Positions 36,315 through 45,781 of a stretch of DNA of 64,000 nt are shown piece after piece (position 1 is the first letter of the stretch; each line of letters starts with the position of its first letter). The notes under the pieces are model-generated. The model worked only from the letters and a program-made list of their open reading frames with translations, was not told where the DNA came from and did no database searches. Origin of the DNA: Pleionea litopenaei (GTDB lineage Bacteria > Pseudomonadota > Gammaproteobacteria > Enterobacterales > Kangiellaceae). A program made the position numbers and the translations under genes. The stretch covers positions 4,064,001 through 4,128,000 of the forward strand of contig NZ_CP133548.1 of assembly GCF_031198435.1 (NCBI RefSeq), given 5' to 3'.

Positions 36315-36911
36315 TTAAGGCTGTAAGACTTGGGTATGCCAAGTGCTATTTTGCCAATGGAAAACCAGCCGATGATGCAGACGGTGTTGCAAGCCTTGCC
36401 AAAACTCAATTCGCACCGGCGTAATCTTGTAACCACCCCAATGGGAAGGACGTTTGATCGGAGCGCTTTTATGCTGCTCAGCTATCGACTGGTAGCGCGC
36501 CTCCAATGCATCAAATGAATCGATAGGTTGACTCTGCGATGAGGCAATAGCCGCTAATTGACTACCTTCGGGTCGAGAGTAAAAGTATTGATCGGATTGC
36601 TCTTCAGATACTTTCTCGACGGTTCCCTCTATTCGAACTTGCCGTTGAAACTGAGACCACCAAAAATTGGCGCAAATGGCCGGGTTCATTGCCAGTTCTC
36701 GACCTTTTCTTGATTGATAGTTGGTATAAAACACAAAACCACTCTCATCAAACTCTTTTAGTAATACGACTCGACAGTCGGGGGTTGTTTGCTCACTGAT
36801 AGTCGCAATGGTCATTCCGTTGTAGTACTCCGGATCTTGCTCTTTGGCTTGCATAAACCAGTCGTTGAACAGTTTAAAGGGTGATTGATTTTCTGCATCG
36901 TTTAAACTCAT
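36315..36911 (-). CDS. pdxH: Pyridoxine/pyridoxamine 5'-phosphate oxidase
   Basis: 198 residues, a split-barrel flavoprotein. FMN-binding strand CRVVLLKEFDESGFVFYTN, ARG-like YQSRKGRELA, ANFWW, and the C-terminal signature RIEFWQGLQHRLHHRLVF. It oxidises PNP/PMP to pyridoxal phosphate with O2. It lies 8 bases after the TauE/SafE-like gene, so probably at the end of that minus-strand unit. Confidence 0.94.
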   Translation of the reverse strand: MSLNDAENQSPFKLFNDWFMQAKEQDPEYYNGMTIATISEQTTPDCRVVLLKEFDESGFVFYTNYQSRKGRELAMNPAICANFWWSQFQRQVRIEGTVEKVSEEQSDQYFYSRPEGSQLAAIASSQSQPIDSFDALEARYQSIAEQHKSAPIKRPSHWGGYKITPVRIEFWQGLQHRLHHRLVFHWQNSTWHTQVLQP

Positions 36912-36919
36912 GAGACCTC

Positions 36920-37696
36920 CTACGCGTTTCTTTCAGCGATAAATTGTGTCGAACCAGTCGATCGAACGAGAGAATGATGATGGTGCTCGTGCATTGAACT
37001 CGGCGCATCGGTCTCTGACGGAGAAGCGTGCTGGTGACTTCCGCTTATCATTGGCCATAGGGCAAGAGAGCCCAGAGCAATCATCGAAATCGCTATCAAG
37101 GTTCTTGCCACACGAGTTTTAAGCCATTTATTCAACTGACTAAATCCGATTCCCATTAATAGCATCGGAAAGAAAGTTCCAAGACCAAAGCTCAACATAA
37201 ACAAAGCACTTAACGAAAGCTCGCCTTGACCAAGGGCGATAGTGATTGCGGTGTAGACCAAACCACAGGGCAATAAGCCCCATAGTATTCCCGAGGCGTA
37301 AGCTTGAACGAGTGAGCGTGAAGGGTTCAATCGTTTAGTGATTGGTTGGATTCGCTGCCAAATTCCGCGTCCTAGAAATTCCAAGGAGTGAAACAATTGG
37401 CGCTGAAGCAACATGGCTAAGCCAGCACCTATCAGTGCGGCTGCGGCAATGATTCGCAATATTTTTAAAAACATTAAATTATCGCTCACGTTTCCGATCA
37501 ACCCAACCGCGATACCCAGTAAGAGGTAAGTACTCATGCGACCCATATTATAGGTGGTCGTGGTAACTAAGGTACGAGAAAAGCTTTGTTGTTTAGTTGA
37601 TAGCGAAAAGGCCGTCACAATTGGACCACACATGCCAACGCAATGTAAGCTTCCGCCAAGCCCTAACAGCAGTCCCGCAAGAATCGCTTCAATCAT
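36920..37696 (-). CDS. TauE/SafE-like (DsbD-type) membrane protein with His-rich tail
   Basis: 258 residues, about six membrane helices. N-terminal LHCVGMCGPI (a Cys-x3-Cys pair in the first helix) and a middle GLLPCGLVY match the urease-accessory/sulfite-exporter-like family found beside cbb3 oxidase genes. The tail ends in a histidine cluster (HEHHHHS), suggesting metal binding. Family members are thought to move metal or reductant for oxidase assembly; copper is a guess from the cco context. It overlaps the upstream DUF2982-like gene by 8 bases. Confidence 0.82.
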   Translation of the reverse strand: MIEAILAGLLLGLGGSLHCVGMCGPIVTAFSLSTKQQSFSRTLVTTTTYNMGRMSTYLLLGIAVGLIGNVSDNLMFLKILRIIAAAALIGAGLAMLLQRQLFHSLEFLGRGIWQRIQPITKRLNPSRSLVQAYASGILWGLLPCGLVYTAITIALGQGELSLSALFMLSFGLGTFFPMLLMGIGFSQLNKWLKTRVARTLIAISMIALGSLALWPMISGSHQHASPSETDAPSSMHEHHHHSLVRSTGSTQFIAERNA

Positions 37697-38390
37697 TCAG
37701 TTGTTGCTCCTGAGCCAATTGTTGTATTGAACGCTGGTATTGTGTAAAAAGTTCAATAAACTCGTCTTGATGTCGATCAAGTGAAGTGACCGGAATGTAA
37801 AGATCGGCACCTAAAAACATTTTAAGTTGTGCCAGTCTTGCTGCGAACATGCCTTTGAGTCCGTCAAACCGTTGCCCAGAGTCTCCGCGCCAAGTTTCAG
37901 TATCTTCTTGCAACTGTTGAACGTCATCGCCGCGATATTGAGCTTCCATAAGCGCAACGTGGAGCAAAGAGCGGTATTCATGAAACAAACTTTTTGCGGC
38001 GCGTAACGAAATGGTTTGTATAACGGCTTCTCTATTCCATAGCTTTAAACCCAAGTAGTGAAGCTCAGTTTTTCCTTGTCCTTTATTGACCTGCAAAGTC
38101 GATAGCCCAATTATATTTGACCATTCGATAAGTACTTCACCGTGTCTGACTCGCCAACAAAATCCTTGTGGTGATAAGACGAAGCTTACTTTAGGCTCTT
38201 GCCACTTAAACAAACCCAATAGCACGAGAACAATACCTGGCATAAGCGCAAGGTAGCCAAACATTGAATATTGCCACTGCAGTGCCACTAACCCCAAGGC
38301 TGACATAAATAGGCCGGCGACAATAAAGGTGACATGATTGCGACGAGCCATTGGGGCAATATGAATAGTTTGTGGTTGACGTTTTTCCAT
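37689..38390 (-). CDS. DUF2982-like membrane protein
   Basis: 233 residues from the ATG at 38390 (a TTG at 38405 is possible). Two adjacent membrane helices (about 20-60), then a soluble domain with SLRAAKSLFHEYRSLL and the C-terminal ADLYIPVTSLDR that I associate with DUF2982 of Alteromonadales-type bacteria. Function unknown. It is placed between ccoS and the TauE/SafE-like gene and overlaps the latter, so is probably co-transcribed. Confidence 0.6.
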   Translation of the reverse strand: MEKRQPQTIHIAPMARRNHVTFIVAGLFMSALGLVALQWQYSMFGYLALMPGIVLVLLGLFKWQEPKVSFVLSPQGFCWRVRHGEVLIEWSNIIGLSTLQVNKGQGKTELHYLGLKLWNREAVIQTISLRAAKSLFHEYRSLLHVALMEAQYRGDDVQQLQEDTETWRGDSGQRFDGLKGMFAARLAQLKMFLGADLYIPVTSLDRHQDEFIELFTQYQRSIQQLAQEQQLND

Positions 38391-38460
38391 GATTTTTTTG
38401 ATCAACCGTGACGTTCATATATCGGAAGACAAAGTAACATTACAATCTGCATCGGCCTGC

Positions 38461-38742
38461 TCAATATTTTGGGGGAGTACCAGAGTCATTTGACGACTCT
38501 GCATCTTGTGATGAAACATCTTCTGGAGTCGCTGCTGCAGATGGATGAACTGTTCTAGCGTTTTTTTCCGAAACGTTATTTTTTTGCTCGGACATGGGAT
38601 CGCTATCATCATCAAATAATATTTTGTAAGCTGGCGATTCTAAATCGGAGTATTGATCACTTTTTACAGCCCAAATAAAAGCAGCGATAGCAATGGCCAG
38701 TATAAAAATCGCTACTGGAATTAGCCAATACATTATTTCCAT
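38461..38742 (-). CDS. ccoS: cbb3 oxidase maturation protein CcoS
   Basis: 93 residues. One N-terminal membrane helix followed by the CcoS signature FIWAVKSDQYSDLESP and ILFDDDSDP. The Ser/Asp-rich tail (about 50-93) is longer than in most CcoS. CcoS is needed for cofactor insertion into cbb3 oxidase. It is cut off from ccoI by a plus-strand LysE-type gene, although the two are usually adjacent. Confidence 0.92.
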   Translation of the reverse strand: MEIMYWLIPVAIFILAIAIAAFIWAVKSDQYSDLESPAYKILFDDDSDPMSEQKNNVSEKNARTVHPSAAATPEDVSSQDAESSNDSGTPPKY

Positions 38743-38968
38743 AATGAATCCTTTAATGCCGCTCGCCGCAAAATGCGCTGTTGGAACTAGACAATGTTAC
38801 AATACGGCGATCTTAACGAGTTCATGACGCGACTACAACCGTTGTTCACAGGTGAATCTCTATTAAATTATACCTTCGAGCGAATAGCTTGATTCTTGCT
38901 TAATCTTAGCTTGCCCGTGCATCGCTTGCTTATTCATTAGAAGGTAAACGAAAAAGGAAATAAACATT

Positions 38969-39583
38969 TTGGAATCCATCGTAACACTCGTGATTGCCTC
39001 TGCATTATTGTTGGGGTCACCAGGACCAACACCCATTTTTCTTGCGCTGGTGGGCGCGACGGTGGGTGTTCGTCGAGGTTTGGTCTTTTTACTGGGTGTA
39101 TTGTCTGGATTATTCATTATTTTACTATTGGCTATTTTCGGGTTGAATGAAGTTTTACGAACCAGCCCGACATTCATAAATATTCTTCAATGGGTTGGTT
39201 TGTTGTACATTATCTTTTTAGCTTGGAAAATTGTGCACGCAAAGCCACCCATTGACTCGAGTTCATTAGTTGAGCAGACGGGGCAGTTAAAGATAGGGTT
39301 TCTTCATGGCGTATGGCTCAACTTAACCAACCCCAAAGCCTATGCCGCGATTCTTGCGTTGATGGCTCCGTATATTGAGTCTATTCAAGCGGATGCTGAG
39401 GTTGTTAAGTTAACCGTTTTGGGTGCATTGATGTGCTTAGCAACCGCCGCTGTGGTCGACTTTCTGTGGCTATTGCTTGGCCCTTTGTTGAGAGGTGTGT
39501 TTTTCCACTCCACCTATGGCAAAGCCGTTAGAGTGGTTTTGGTGAGTATTATGATTGGTGTTGTCGCGTTAGCGGTCTTTTAA
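38969..39583 (+). CDS. LysE/RhtB-family exporter
   Basis: 204 residues starting at TTG with AAAGGAAA about 8 bases upstream. Five to six membrane helices and the family start LLLGSPGPTPIFLALVGATVG, plus a later LTNPKAYAAI. LysE-type proteins export amino acids or small metabolites; the substrate is unknown. It sits on the opposite strand between ccoI and ccoS, a likely later insertion into the cco cluster. Confidence 0.88.
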   Translation: MESIVTLVIASALLLGSPGPTPIFLALVGATVGVRRGLVFLLGVLSGLFIILLLAIFGLNEVLRTSPTFINILQWVGLLYIIFLAWKIVHAKPPIDSSSLVEQTGQLKIGFLHGVWLNLTNPKAYAAILALMAPYIESIQADAEVVKLTVLGALMCLATAAVVDFLWLLLGPLLRGVFFHSTYGKAVRVVLVSIMIGVVALAVF

Positions 39584-39666
39584 TCGCTTAGTAAACTCTT
39601 TGACTGATAATAGAGTGGCTCTATCCTTGCTCGGTGTGTGTCTTAATTTCCGTTTGAGCACCTGTT

Positions 39667-42111
39667 TTAACAAAACCGCCAGAAGATCTTTCGATGACGG
39701 AGTCTCAAAGCATTGAGCACAACCACAATAGAGCTTGTGGTCATTCCGATAGCGGCTAACCAAGGTGGAATCCAGCCCATCGCGGCGAATGGAATGGCAA
39801 TCAAATTATACGCTAAGGCCCACGTCAGGTTTTGTCGGATAATCCGCTGCGTTTTTTTGGCTAGGCTTAACACCTCAGTCAGATGTAATAACTGATTAGC
39901 TGTTAAAACGGCATCGGCATTCAGTTGGGTAATGTCTGCTGCGGTGTCGACCGCGATGCCAATATCGGCTTGCGCCAAAACGACGGTGTCATTAATGCCA
40001 TCTCCGAGCATTAAAACTCGCTCTCCTTGCTGTTGCAGTTGAGCAATTAATGCTGCCTTTTGCTCAGGTAACTGATGCCCAAAAGCAGAATCTGCGTTTA
40101 ACTTTCGAGCGATATTATCCACTCTAGGCTGCTTATCGCCACTGAGAATCATGGTTTTGATGTGACGGCGATGCAACTCATCGAACAAACGCTTGGCACC
40201 AGGCTTCAGAGAATCGGATAACCAGAAGCAAGCGATGATTTTATGATCGCACGATAAATAAACATCCATATCGCACTCACCAGGGATTAACGTTGGCTTG
40301 CCAGTGATTGATTCGGTCAGTGTCGACTCTCCATTTTGGCAGAACTCGGCTGTGCCAACTCTAAACTCATGGCCATTGAAGTGTCCGATCACGCCTTGAC
40401 CAATAACGTGTTCTATTGGGTCTAACGGTAATACTTGATATTCATTTTGAGTCAGTGCTTGAGCGATCGGGTGCGTTTGAAAGCGCTCGAGTGAGCCTGC
40501 AATATTTTTGATTAATTCTGTTGGGTAGCTTTGATCAAATACTTGAACATCACGCAGAGATAGTTGGCCTTCGGTTAGGGTACCTGTCTTATCAAATGCC
40601 GCCAGCGTAATACCTTCTAGTGCCGGCAAGGCATCAGGCTTTAAAATTAAAAATCCGGTTTGGCTTAGGTGATGACTGGCGGCCGTTAGTGCGGTCGGTG
40701 TTGCCAGCGACAGGGCACAGGGGCAGCTTACGACAAGAACACTGAGAGCAATCCAAAAGGCTTTTTCAGGGTCGATGTTGAACCAAATCAAATAAACAAT
40801 ACTGACGATGAGCAAAATAGCGAAAACAAAATAATGTGCGACACGATCGGTTAAGTGAGCGATTGCAGGACGCGCTTGCGCCGCTTCTAACGTCATTCTC
40901 TGAAGAGCCGATAGGTAAGTACTTTCACCAATCGCCGTCACTTCAATTTGAACCGCTTGTTGAATGTTCGTACTCCCAGCTAGAACGCGATCGCCAACTT
41001 GTTTCGAAACCGCCTGTGACTCGCCGGTTAACATGGACTCGTTAATCGAAGTCTTTCCTTGAGTAACTGTGCCATCAACGGGAATCGTATCGCCCGCTTT
41101 GATAATGAGCGTATCACCGGTTTTAACTTGATAAAGAGGAATGGTTTTATCTTCATGTTCGTCATGCCGGATTACGGCGAGAGGAAGCATTTGACGTTGA
41201 GTTTGCGTGGCAACGAGTGAGCGTACTCTGACACGATGTTCTAAGAAACGACCCAGTAACAAGAAAAAGATAAACATAGAAACTGAGTCAAAGTAAACCG
41301 TTCCAATTTCTCGAATGGTAGCAATGATGCTGGCGACAAATGCGCAACTTATCGCGATAACTACAGGAACATCCATGACTAGGTGGCGTGCTTTTAATCC
41401 GTACCAAGCATTTCGAAAAAAAGGAAAACCGGAGTAGAGCACAATGGGTAACGCCACAATACCGCTAACCCAGTGTAAGAAGCTTTCTTGCTGAGCAGTT
41501 AAATCATTACCATCGCTAATATACAATCCCAACGCAAACATCATTATTTGCATCATGCCGAGACCGGCCACTCCTAAGCGCATTAGATATTGGCGACTTT
41601 CTTGGCGAACTTTTTTTTCGAACTGATTTTGTTGGAAAGGGTAAGCACGGTAACCAAGACTGATGAGCAGTTTTAATATTTTGCTTAAAGAAAGTTGAGA
41701 GTCTTGCCATTTGACTTTGAGTCGATGAGTGACTGGATTAACCTGAATAGAGTCTATGCCTGGCTCTTTTGCCAATCTTGTTTCTATTAACCAACTGCAG
41801 GCTGCACAGGTGATTCCCTCGATACCGAGTTCGGCGGTTTTTTGGTGTTGACTGGATGAAACAAAATCTTGCTGGATAAACGAGTCATCCATCAACGATA
41901 ACTCGATAAGCTGCTGCGGGATCAGCTCTTTTGGTTTCGCGCCACTATCGGTTCGAAAGTTGTAATAGTCGTCTAAATTATTTTCAATAATTGCTGAAGC
42001 AACTGAGCGACAGCCTACGCAGCAAAACTCTCGGGTTTTTCCCTTCCATTGTAGGGTTTCATCAATGCCGTCAGGTATTGGCTCATCGCAGTGAAAACAA
42101 GAAGTAGTCAT
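39667..42111 (-). CDS. ccoI: Copper-exporting P1B ATPase CcoI (FixI)
   Basis: 814 residues. N-terminal zinc-ribbon-like metal site (CFHCDEP..CCVGC), an HMA domain with GITCAACSW, eight membrane helices with the CPC motif (SCPCALSLATP), phosphorylation motif DKTGTLTEG and hinge GDGINDTVVLAQA. The protein delivers copper across the inner membrane for cbb3 oxidase assembly. Start overlaps the ccoH stop by 4 bases (ATGA). Confidence 0.95.
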   Translation of the reverse strand: MTTSCFHCDEPIPDGIDETLQWKGKTREFCCVGCRSVASAIIENNLDDYYNFRTDSGAKPKELIPQQLIELSLMDDSFIQQDFVSSSQHQKTAELGIEGITCAACSWLIETRLAKEPGIDSIQVNPVTHRLKVKWQDSQLSLSKILKLLISLGYRAYPFQQNQFEKKVRQESRQYLMRLGVAGLGMMQIMMFALGLYISDGNDLTAQQESFLHWVSGIVALPIVLYSGFPFFRNAWYGLKARHLVMDVPVVIAISCAFVASIIATIREIGTVYFDSVSMFIFFLLLGRFLEHRVRVRSLVATQTQRQMLPLAVIRHDEHEDKTIPLYQVKTGDTLIIKAGDTIPVDGTVTQGKTSINESMLTGESQAVSKQVGDRVLAGSTNIQQAVQIEVTAIGESTYLSALQRMTLEAAQARPAIAHLTDRVAHYFVFAILLIVSIVYLIWFNIDPEKAFWIALSVLVVSCPCALSLATPTALTAASHHLSQTGFLILKPDALPALEGITLAAFDKTGTLTEGQLSLRDVQVFDQSYPTELIKNIAGSLERFQTHPIAQALTQNEYQVLPLDPIEHVIGQGVIGHFNGHEFRVGTAEFCQNGESTLTESITGKPTLIPGECDMDVYLSCDHKIIACFWLSDSLKPGAKRLFDELHRRHIKTMILSGDKQPRVDNIARKLNADSAFGHQLPEQKAALIAQLQQQGERVLMLGDGINDTVVLAQADIGIAVDTAADITQLNADAVLTANQLLHLTEVLSLAKKTQRIIRQNLTWALAYNLIAIPFAAMGWIPPWLAAIGMTTSSIVVVLNALRLRHRKIFWRFC

Positions 42112-42608
42112 TCTGCCGATAAAGTCACGCTAGGGTCTTGCATTGGGTGCCAGCGTTGGCGAATCTCCCAGGTATCTTTTGGAGACCAGAGTTTCAATCG
42201 ATAGTTAAAACTGGCCAATTGAGCTGCGTCAACTTGATAAGTATTCGGTGCGACTTTATTTAGCACTAACGTAAAGTCTCTATCGGCTCTTGCTGGGTGT
42301 TGTACAAACAAATAAAGAAGTGGCTCATCAAAACCAACAGGCGCATCAATCGTTAACTGTTTGTTTGAAAGCGTTAGTTGAAAAGATAGACCGAGGCGAG
42401 CGGCTTCGTGTTGACGTTCTTTTGTTTCATTGATCGCTAAGCCTTTTTTAAAATAGTCACCCGTTACCATTTGGTGACTGTTCTCGATACTTATCCATAA
42501 AGTGATTAAGCCAGCGATGACAACGCTACCAGGTAACGCAATTAAAAACCATGGCCAAAATTGTTTGTACCAAGGTTGAATATCTTTGTCTTGAGGTGAT
42601 TCTGTCAT
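42108..42608 (-). CDS. ccoH: cbb3 oxidase assembly protein CcoH (FixH)
   Basis: 166 residues: one membrane helix (PWFLIALPGSVVIAGLITLW), then the FixH motif GDYFKKGLAIN and a periplasmic beta domain. It works with CcoI/CcoG in cbb3 maturation. Located between ccoG and ccoI as usual, overlapping ccoI. Confidence 0.92.
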   Translation of the reverse strand: MTESPQDKDIQPWYKQFWPWFLIALPGSVVIAGLITLWISIENSHQMVTGDYFKKGLAINETKERQHEAARLGLSFQLTLSNKQLTIDAPVGFDEPLLYLFVQHPARADRDFTLVLNKVAPNTYQVDAAQLASFNYRLKLWSPKDTWEIRQRWHPMQDPSVTLSAE

Positions 42609-42630
42609 AGTGTATTCGTCTTAACCAAAA

Positions 42631-44028
42631 TTAACGTCCAAGCGCAGGGCCAATGAAGCGAGCTTCTTGAGTTTGTTCTATCGATGTGTCTTCAACCGAT
42701 TGCACCTTAAAATAGATTGCATTACTGGTAGATTTTAGGTCACCTGGATCAACGGCAAGGCGATAGCTTAACGTTTTTATTTGACCTGACTCGACTGAAA
42801 ACTCAGTTTCGCCAGTAAGTTTTAAGTCAGGTAAGCCGCTCACAGAAAGCTGGAATGTTCGAGTTTCTTGGTCCATATTCGCAACTTTAATGGTGTAAAC
42901 GTTTTGAATGAGTCCTTCGTTGGTCTCAACATACAGTCGTTGACGATCACGAATAATATCTAACTCAATCGGTGTACGATAAGCAAGCGCTACGGCAAAA
43001 GCGATCATCAGTGCGGATAAAAGCGCGCCATACAAATAGGTTTTAGGGCGTAACAGTTTCGTTTCTTTGCCGTTCATGGAGTGTTCTGTCGCGTAACGAA
43101 TAAGACCTTTCTCATAGCCCATTTTGTCCATAACATCGTCACACACATCGATGCAGGCAGCACAAGCGATGCACTCGTATTGAAGGCCTTTACGAATGTC
43201 GATGCCGGTCGGACAAACATGCACACACTGCTTGCAGTCGATGCAGTCACCAAGACCTTTTTCTTTGTATTGTGTATCGTCTTTTTTTCGATGACCCCGT
43301 GACTCACCACGCTTTTCGTCGTAGGCAATAATTAAGGTGTCTTCGTCGAACATGGCACTTTGAAAACGTGCATAGGGACACATGTACAGACACACTTGCT
43401 CGCGTAACCAGCCTGCATTACCGTAAGTGGCTAACGCATAAAAGAAGACCCAAAACATTTCCCAAGGGCCTAAAGTCCACTCGATCAAGCTAACAGTCAG
43501 TTCTTTGATGGGGGAGAAGAAGCCGACAAATGTGTAGCCAGTAAAAAGAGCGAAAGACAACCAGAGAAAATGTTTGGCGGCTTTCAAAAAAACTTTTCTG
43601 GGGCTCCAGTCTTGTTTATCAAGTTTCATTCGTTGATTGCGATCGCCTTCAACAAAGCGTTCAATCCAAATGAAGGTTTCTGTCCAAACTGTTTGCGGAC
43701 AAGCATAGCCGCACCACAACCTTCCCGCTAAAGAGGTAAAGAAAAATAAAGCTAAGGCAGCAATAATGAGTAGTGCAGTAAGAAAAATGAAGTCTTGAGG
43801 CCAGAAAGTAATGCCGAATAAATGAAACTGTCGCGCTGGCAAATCTAGGAGTATCGCTTGGCGGCCGTTCCAAGTGAGCCATGGCCCAATGTAAAAAAAT
43901 CCAAGCAGTGCCCACACTGAGAAAACTCGAAGTCTAGCAAAGATGCCGTGAACTTGGCGGGGATAGATTTTATCAGCAGATTGATATAAGTCGCGGGTGC
44001 GCTTTACTTGCTTATCTGACTTAGACAT
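42631..44028 (-). CDS. ccoG: Ferredoxin-type cupric reductase CcoG (FixG/RdxA)
   Basis: 465 residues. Five or so membrane helices, an early LWCGYACPQTVW, two 4Fe-4S motifs (CIDCKQCVHVCP and CIACAACIDVC, about 245-285) and a C-terminal Ig-like periplasmic domain (about 350-465). Members reduce Cu(II) before CcoI transport. It lies 53 bases after ccoP, with a strong hairpin between. Confidence 0.95.
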   Translation of the reverse strand: MSKSDKQVKRTRDLYQSADKIYPRQVHGIFARLRVFSVWALLGFFYIGPWLTWNGRQAILLDLPARQFHLFGITFWPQDFIFLTALLIIAALALFFFTSLAGRLWCGYACPQTVWTETFIWIERFVEGDRNQRMKLDKQDWSPRKVFLKAAKHFLWLSFALFTGYTFVGFFSPIKELTVSLIEWTLGPWEMFWVFFYALATYGNAGWLREQVCLYMCPYARFQSAMFDEDTLIIAYDEKRGESRGHRKKDDTQYKEKGLGDCIDCKQCVHVCPTGIDIRKGLQYECIACAACIDVCDDVMDKMGYEKGLIRYATEHSMNGKETKLLRPKTYLYGALLSALMIAFAVALAYRTPIELDIIRDRQRLYVETNEGLIQNVYTIKVANMDQETRTFQLSVSGLPDLKLTGETEFSVESGQIKTLSYRLAVDPGDLKSTSNAIYFKVQSVEDTSIEQTQEARFIGPALGR

Positions 44029-44046
44029 GATGAACCTTTTAACAAG

Positions 44047-44066
44047 AGCGCGGCCTAAGCCGCGCT
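44047..44066 (-). terminator. Hairpin between ccoP and ccoG
   Basis: Perfect 8-bp GC stem AGCGCGGC/GCCGCGCT with a 4-base loop, followed on the minus strand by CTTGTT only. Likely a partial terminator or mRNA-processing point separating the abundant structural genes ccoNOQP from the assembly genes ccoGHI. Confidence 0.5.
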
Positions 44067-44081
44067 AATATGATCAAGATT

Positions 44082-44960
44082 TTATTGATTAGATAAACTG
44101 TAGACATAAGCTGCAACAAGGTGCAGTTTTGCGTCTCCAAGTATTTCTTGATGCGCTGGCATGTTGCCATTTCGGCCATTACGAATGGTGCGCGCAATGA
44201 CTTTACGAGAGCGGCCATATAACCACACATCATCGGTTAAGTTGGGAGCGCCTAACATTTGATTACCCTTTGCATCGGCACCGTGACAAGCGACACAGTT
44301 TGCAGCAAACAGTTTTTCACCGGCTTGAATTTCTTTTTCTGGAGCACTCATTCCCGATAGGCTTGCAACATAACTGGTCAGTTGCGAAATTTGTTCTTCG
44401 TTGAGTTGTTCTCCAAACGCAATCATCATGCCTTGACGACCATTTTGCAAGGTTTCAACAATCTTCTCTGGTGTGCCGCCGTATAACCAATCATTATCGG
44501 TTAAGTTTGGAAAGCCAGGAGCTCCCGAAGCATCACTACCATGGCAAGCCGCACAAACGTTCAAGAACAAGCGACGACCAATATCCATTGCTTTTTCATC
44601 TTTGATCAATTGCGGAATAGGGGTGTTTTGGTATTGCGCAAAAACAGGACCATACAGCTCTTCTGCTTGTGCGACTTCTTCTTCCCAGCTACTTTCTTGC
44701 GTCCAGTTATAGTAGCCCTTATAGCTACCTAGGCCTGGGTATAAGATTAAGTAGCCAATCGAAAAGATGAGGGTTATATAAAACATATTTAACCACCATT
44801 TTGGCAATGGGTTGTTATATTCTTCAATGCCGTCATAGACATGGCCAGTGGTTTCTTCGCCGTTGTCTTCCATTTTTCGAGTGAGGTGTAGAACAACAAA
44901 ACTACCGACAATGATGATCGCAGTGATGATAATGATCCACCAACTCCAAAAGTTACTCAT
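44082..44960 (-). CDS. ccoP: cbb3 oxidase diheme cytochrome c subunit CcoP
   Basis: 292 residues from the ATG at 44960 (AAGG 8 bases upstream); a GTG at 44969 is less likely. N-terminal membrane helix, a second helix (about 55-75), then two cytochrome c domains with heme motifs CAACH and CVACH. The Met ligands lie in downstream segments such as GRQGMMIAFG and RNGNMPAH. Passes electrons to CcoO/CcoN. Overlaps ccoQ by 8 bases. Confidence 0.96.
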   Translation of the reverse strand: MSNFWSWWIIIITAIIIVGSFVVLHLTRKMEDNGEETTGHVYDGIEEYNNPLPKWWLNMFYITLIFSIGYLILYPGLGSYKGYYNWTQESSWEEEVAQAEELYGPVFAQYQNTPIPQLIKDEKAMDIGRRLFLNVCAACHGSDASGAPGFPNLTDNDWLYGGTPEKIVETLQNGRQGMMIAFGEQLNEEQISQLTSYVASLSGMSAPEKEIQAGEKLFAANCVACHGADAKGNQMLGAPNLTDDVWLYGRSRKVIARTIRNGRNGNMPAHQEILGDAKLHLVAAYVYSLSNQ

Positions 44961-45156
44961 GAGATTCACCTTGCTTATTAGATTTCGTTTTTGGGTTCAT
45001 AGAGTGATCGATGCCATCGTCTTCTTCGTTGAGCGGCATATTCGCCGCTTCATCGAAGTCTTTTTTACGCTTGCCCGAATATGCCCAAATAACCAGACCG
45101 ATAAACAGTACCAATAAGGCTGCTGTTTCTAGGCCACGAAAAGTATTCATATCCAT
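44953..45156 (-). CDS. ccoQ: cbb3 oxidase subunit CcoQ
   Basis: 67 residues, a single membrane helix (about 10-27) ending in AYSGKRKKDFDEAANMPL, the CcoQ signature. Small stabilising subunit of the cbb3 complex. Sits in its normal place between ccoO and ccoP. Confidence 0.93.
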   Translation of the reverse strand: MDMNTFRGLETAALLVLFIGLVIWAYSGKRKKDFDEAANMPLNEEDDGIDHSMNPKTKSNKQGESHE

Positions 45157-45164
45157 TATATTGC

Positions 45165-45770
45165 CTATTTCGGCGCCGCATGACCGAGTGATTGCAAGTA
45201 GGCAACCACTGCGTCAAGCTCAGTCTTACCAGCCACTTCTGCTTGAGCATTTTCAATTTGTTCTTCTGTATAAGGAACGTCGAAATAATCTTTGAAAATG
45301 CGCAGTTTCTTGGCGGTCAGTTCACCATCGAGAGTATTTTCTGCCAACCAAGGGAAGCCAGGCATGTTTGACTCAGGAACCACGTCACGAGGATTAATTA
45401 AATGCACGCGATGCCACTCATCACTGTAGCGACCGCCGACACGAGCGAGGTCCGGTCCGGTACGTTTTGAACCCCATAAGAAAGGGTGCTCCCAAACATG
45501 TTCACCTGCTACCGAGTAAGAGCCGTAACGCTCTGTCTCTGCTCTAAAAGGACGAACCATTTGTGAGTGACAAACGTTACAACCTTCACGTATATAAATA
45601 TCGCGACCTTCCATTTGCAGTGCGGTGTAAGGCTTTAAACCTTCCACCGGTTGCGTGGTTTCTTTCAAGAAGAACAAAGGCACGATTTCTGCGAGGCCAC
45701 CGAAGCTAATGACAATTAGCGTCAAAATGCCCATCAAGCCAATATTTTTTTCAATCGTTTCATGCTTCAT
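45165..45770 (-). CDS. ccoO: cbb3 oxidase monoheme cytochrome c subunit CcoO
   Basis: 201 residues. N-terminal membrane anchor, heme motif [20 protein letters not shown] with the Met ligand region, and the C-terminal AYLQSLGHA. Links CcoP to the CcoN active site. Confidence 0.97.
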   Translation of the reverse strand: MKHETIEKNIGLMGILTLIVISFGGLAEIVPLFFLKETTQPVEGLKPYTALQMEGRDIYIREGCNVCHSQMVRPFRAETERYGSYSVAGEHVWEHPFLWGSKRTGPDLARVGGRYSDEWHRVHLINPRDVVPESNMPGFPWLAENTLDGELTAKKLRIFKDYFDVPYTEEQIENAQAEVAGKTELDAVVAYLQSLGHAAPK

Positions 45771-45781
45771 TGTTAATCTCC

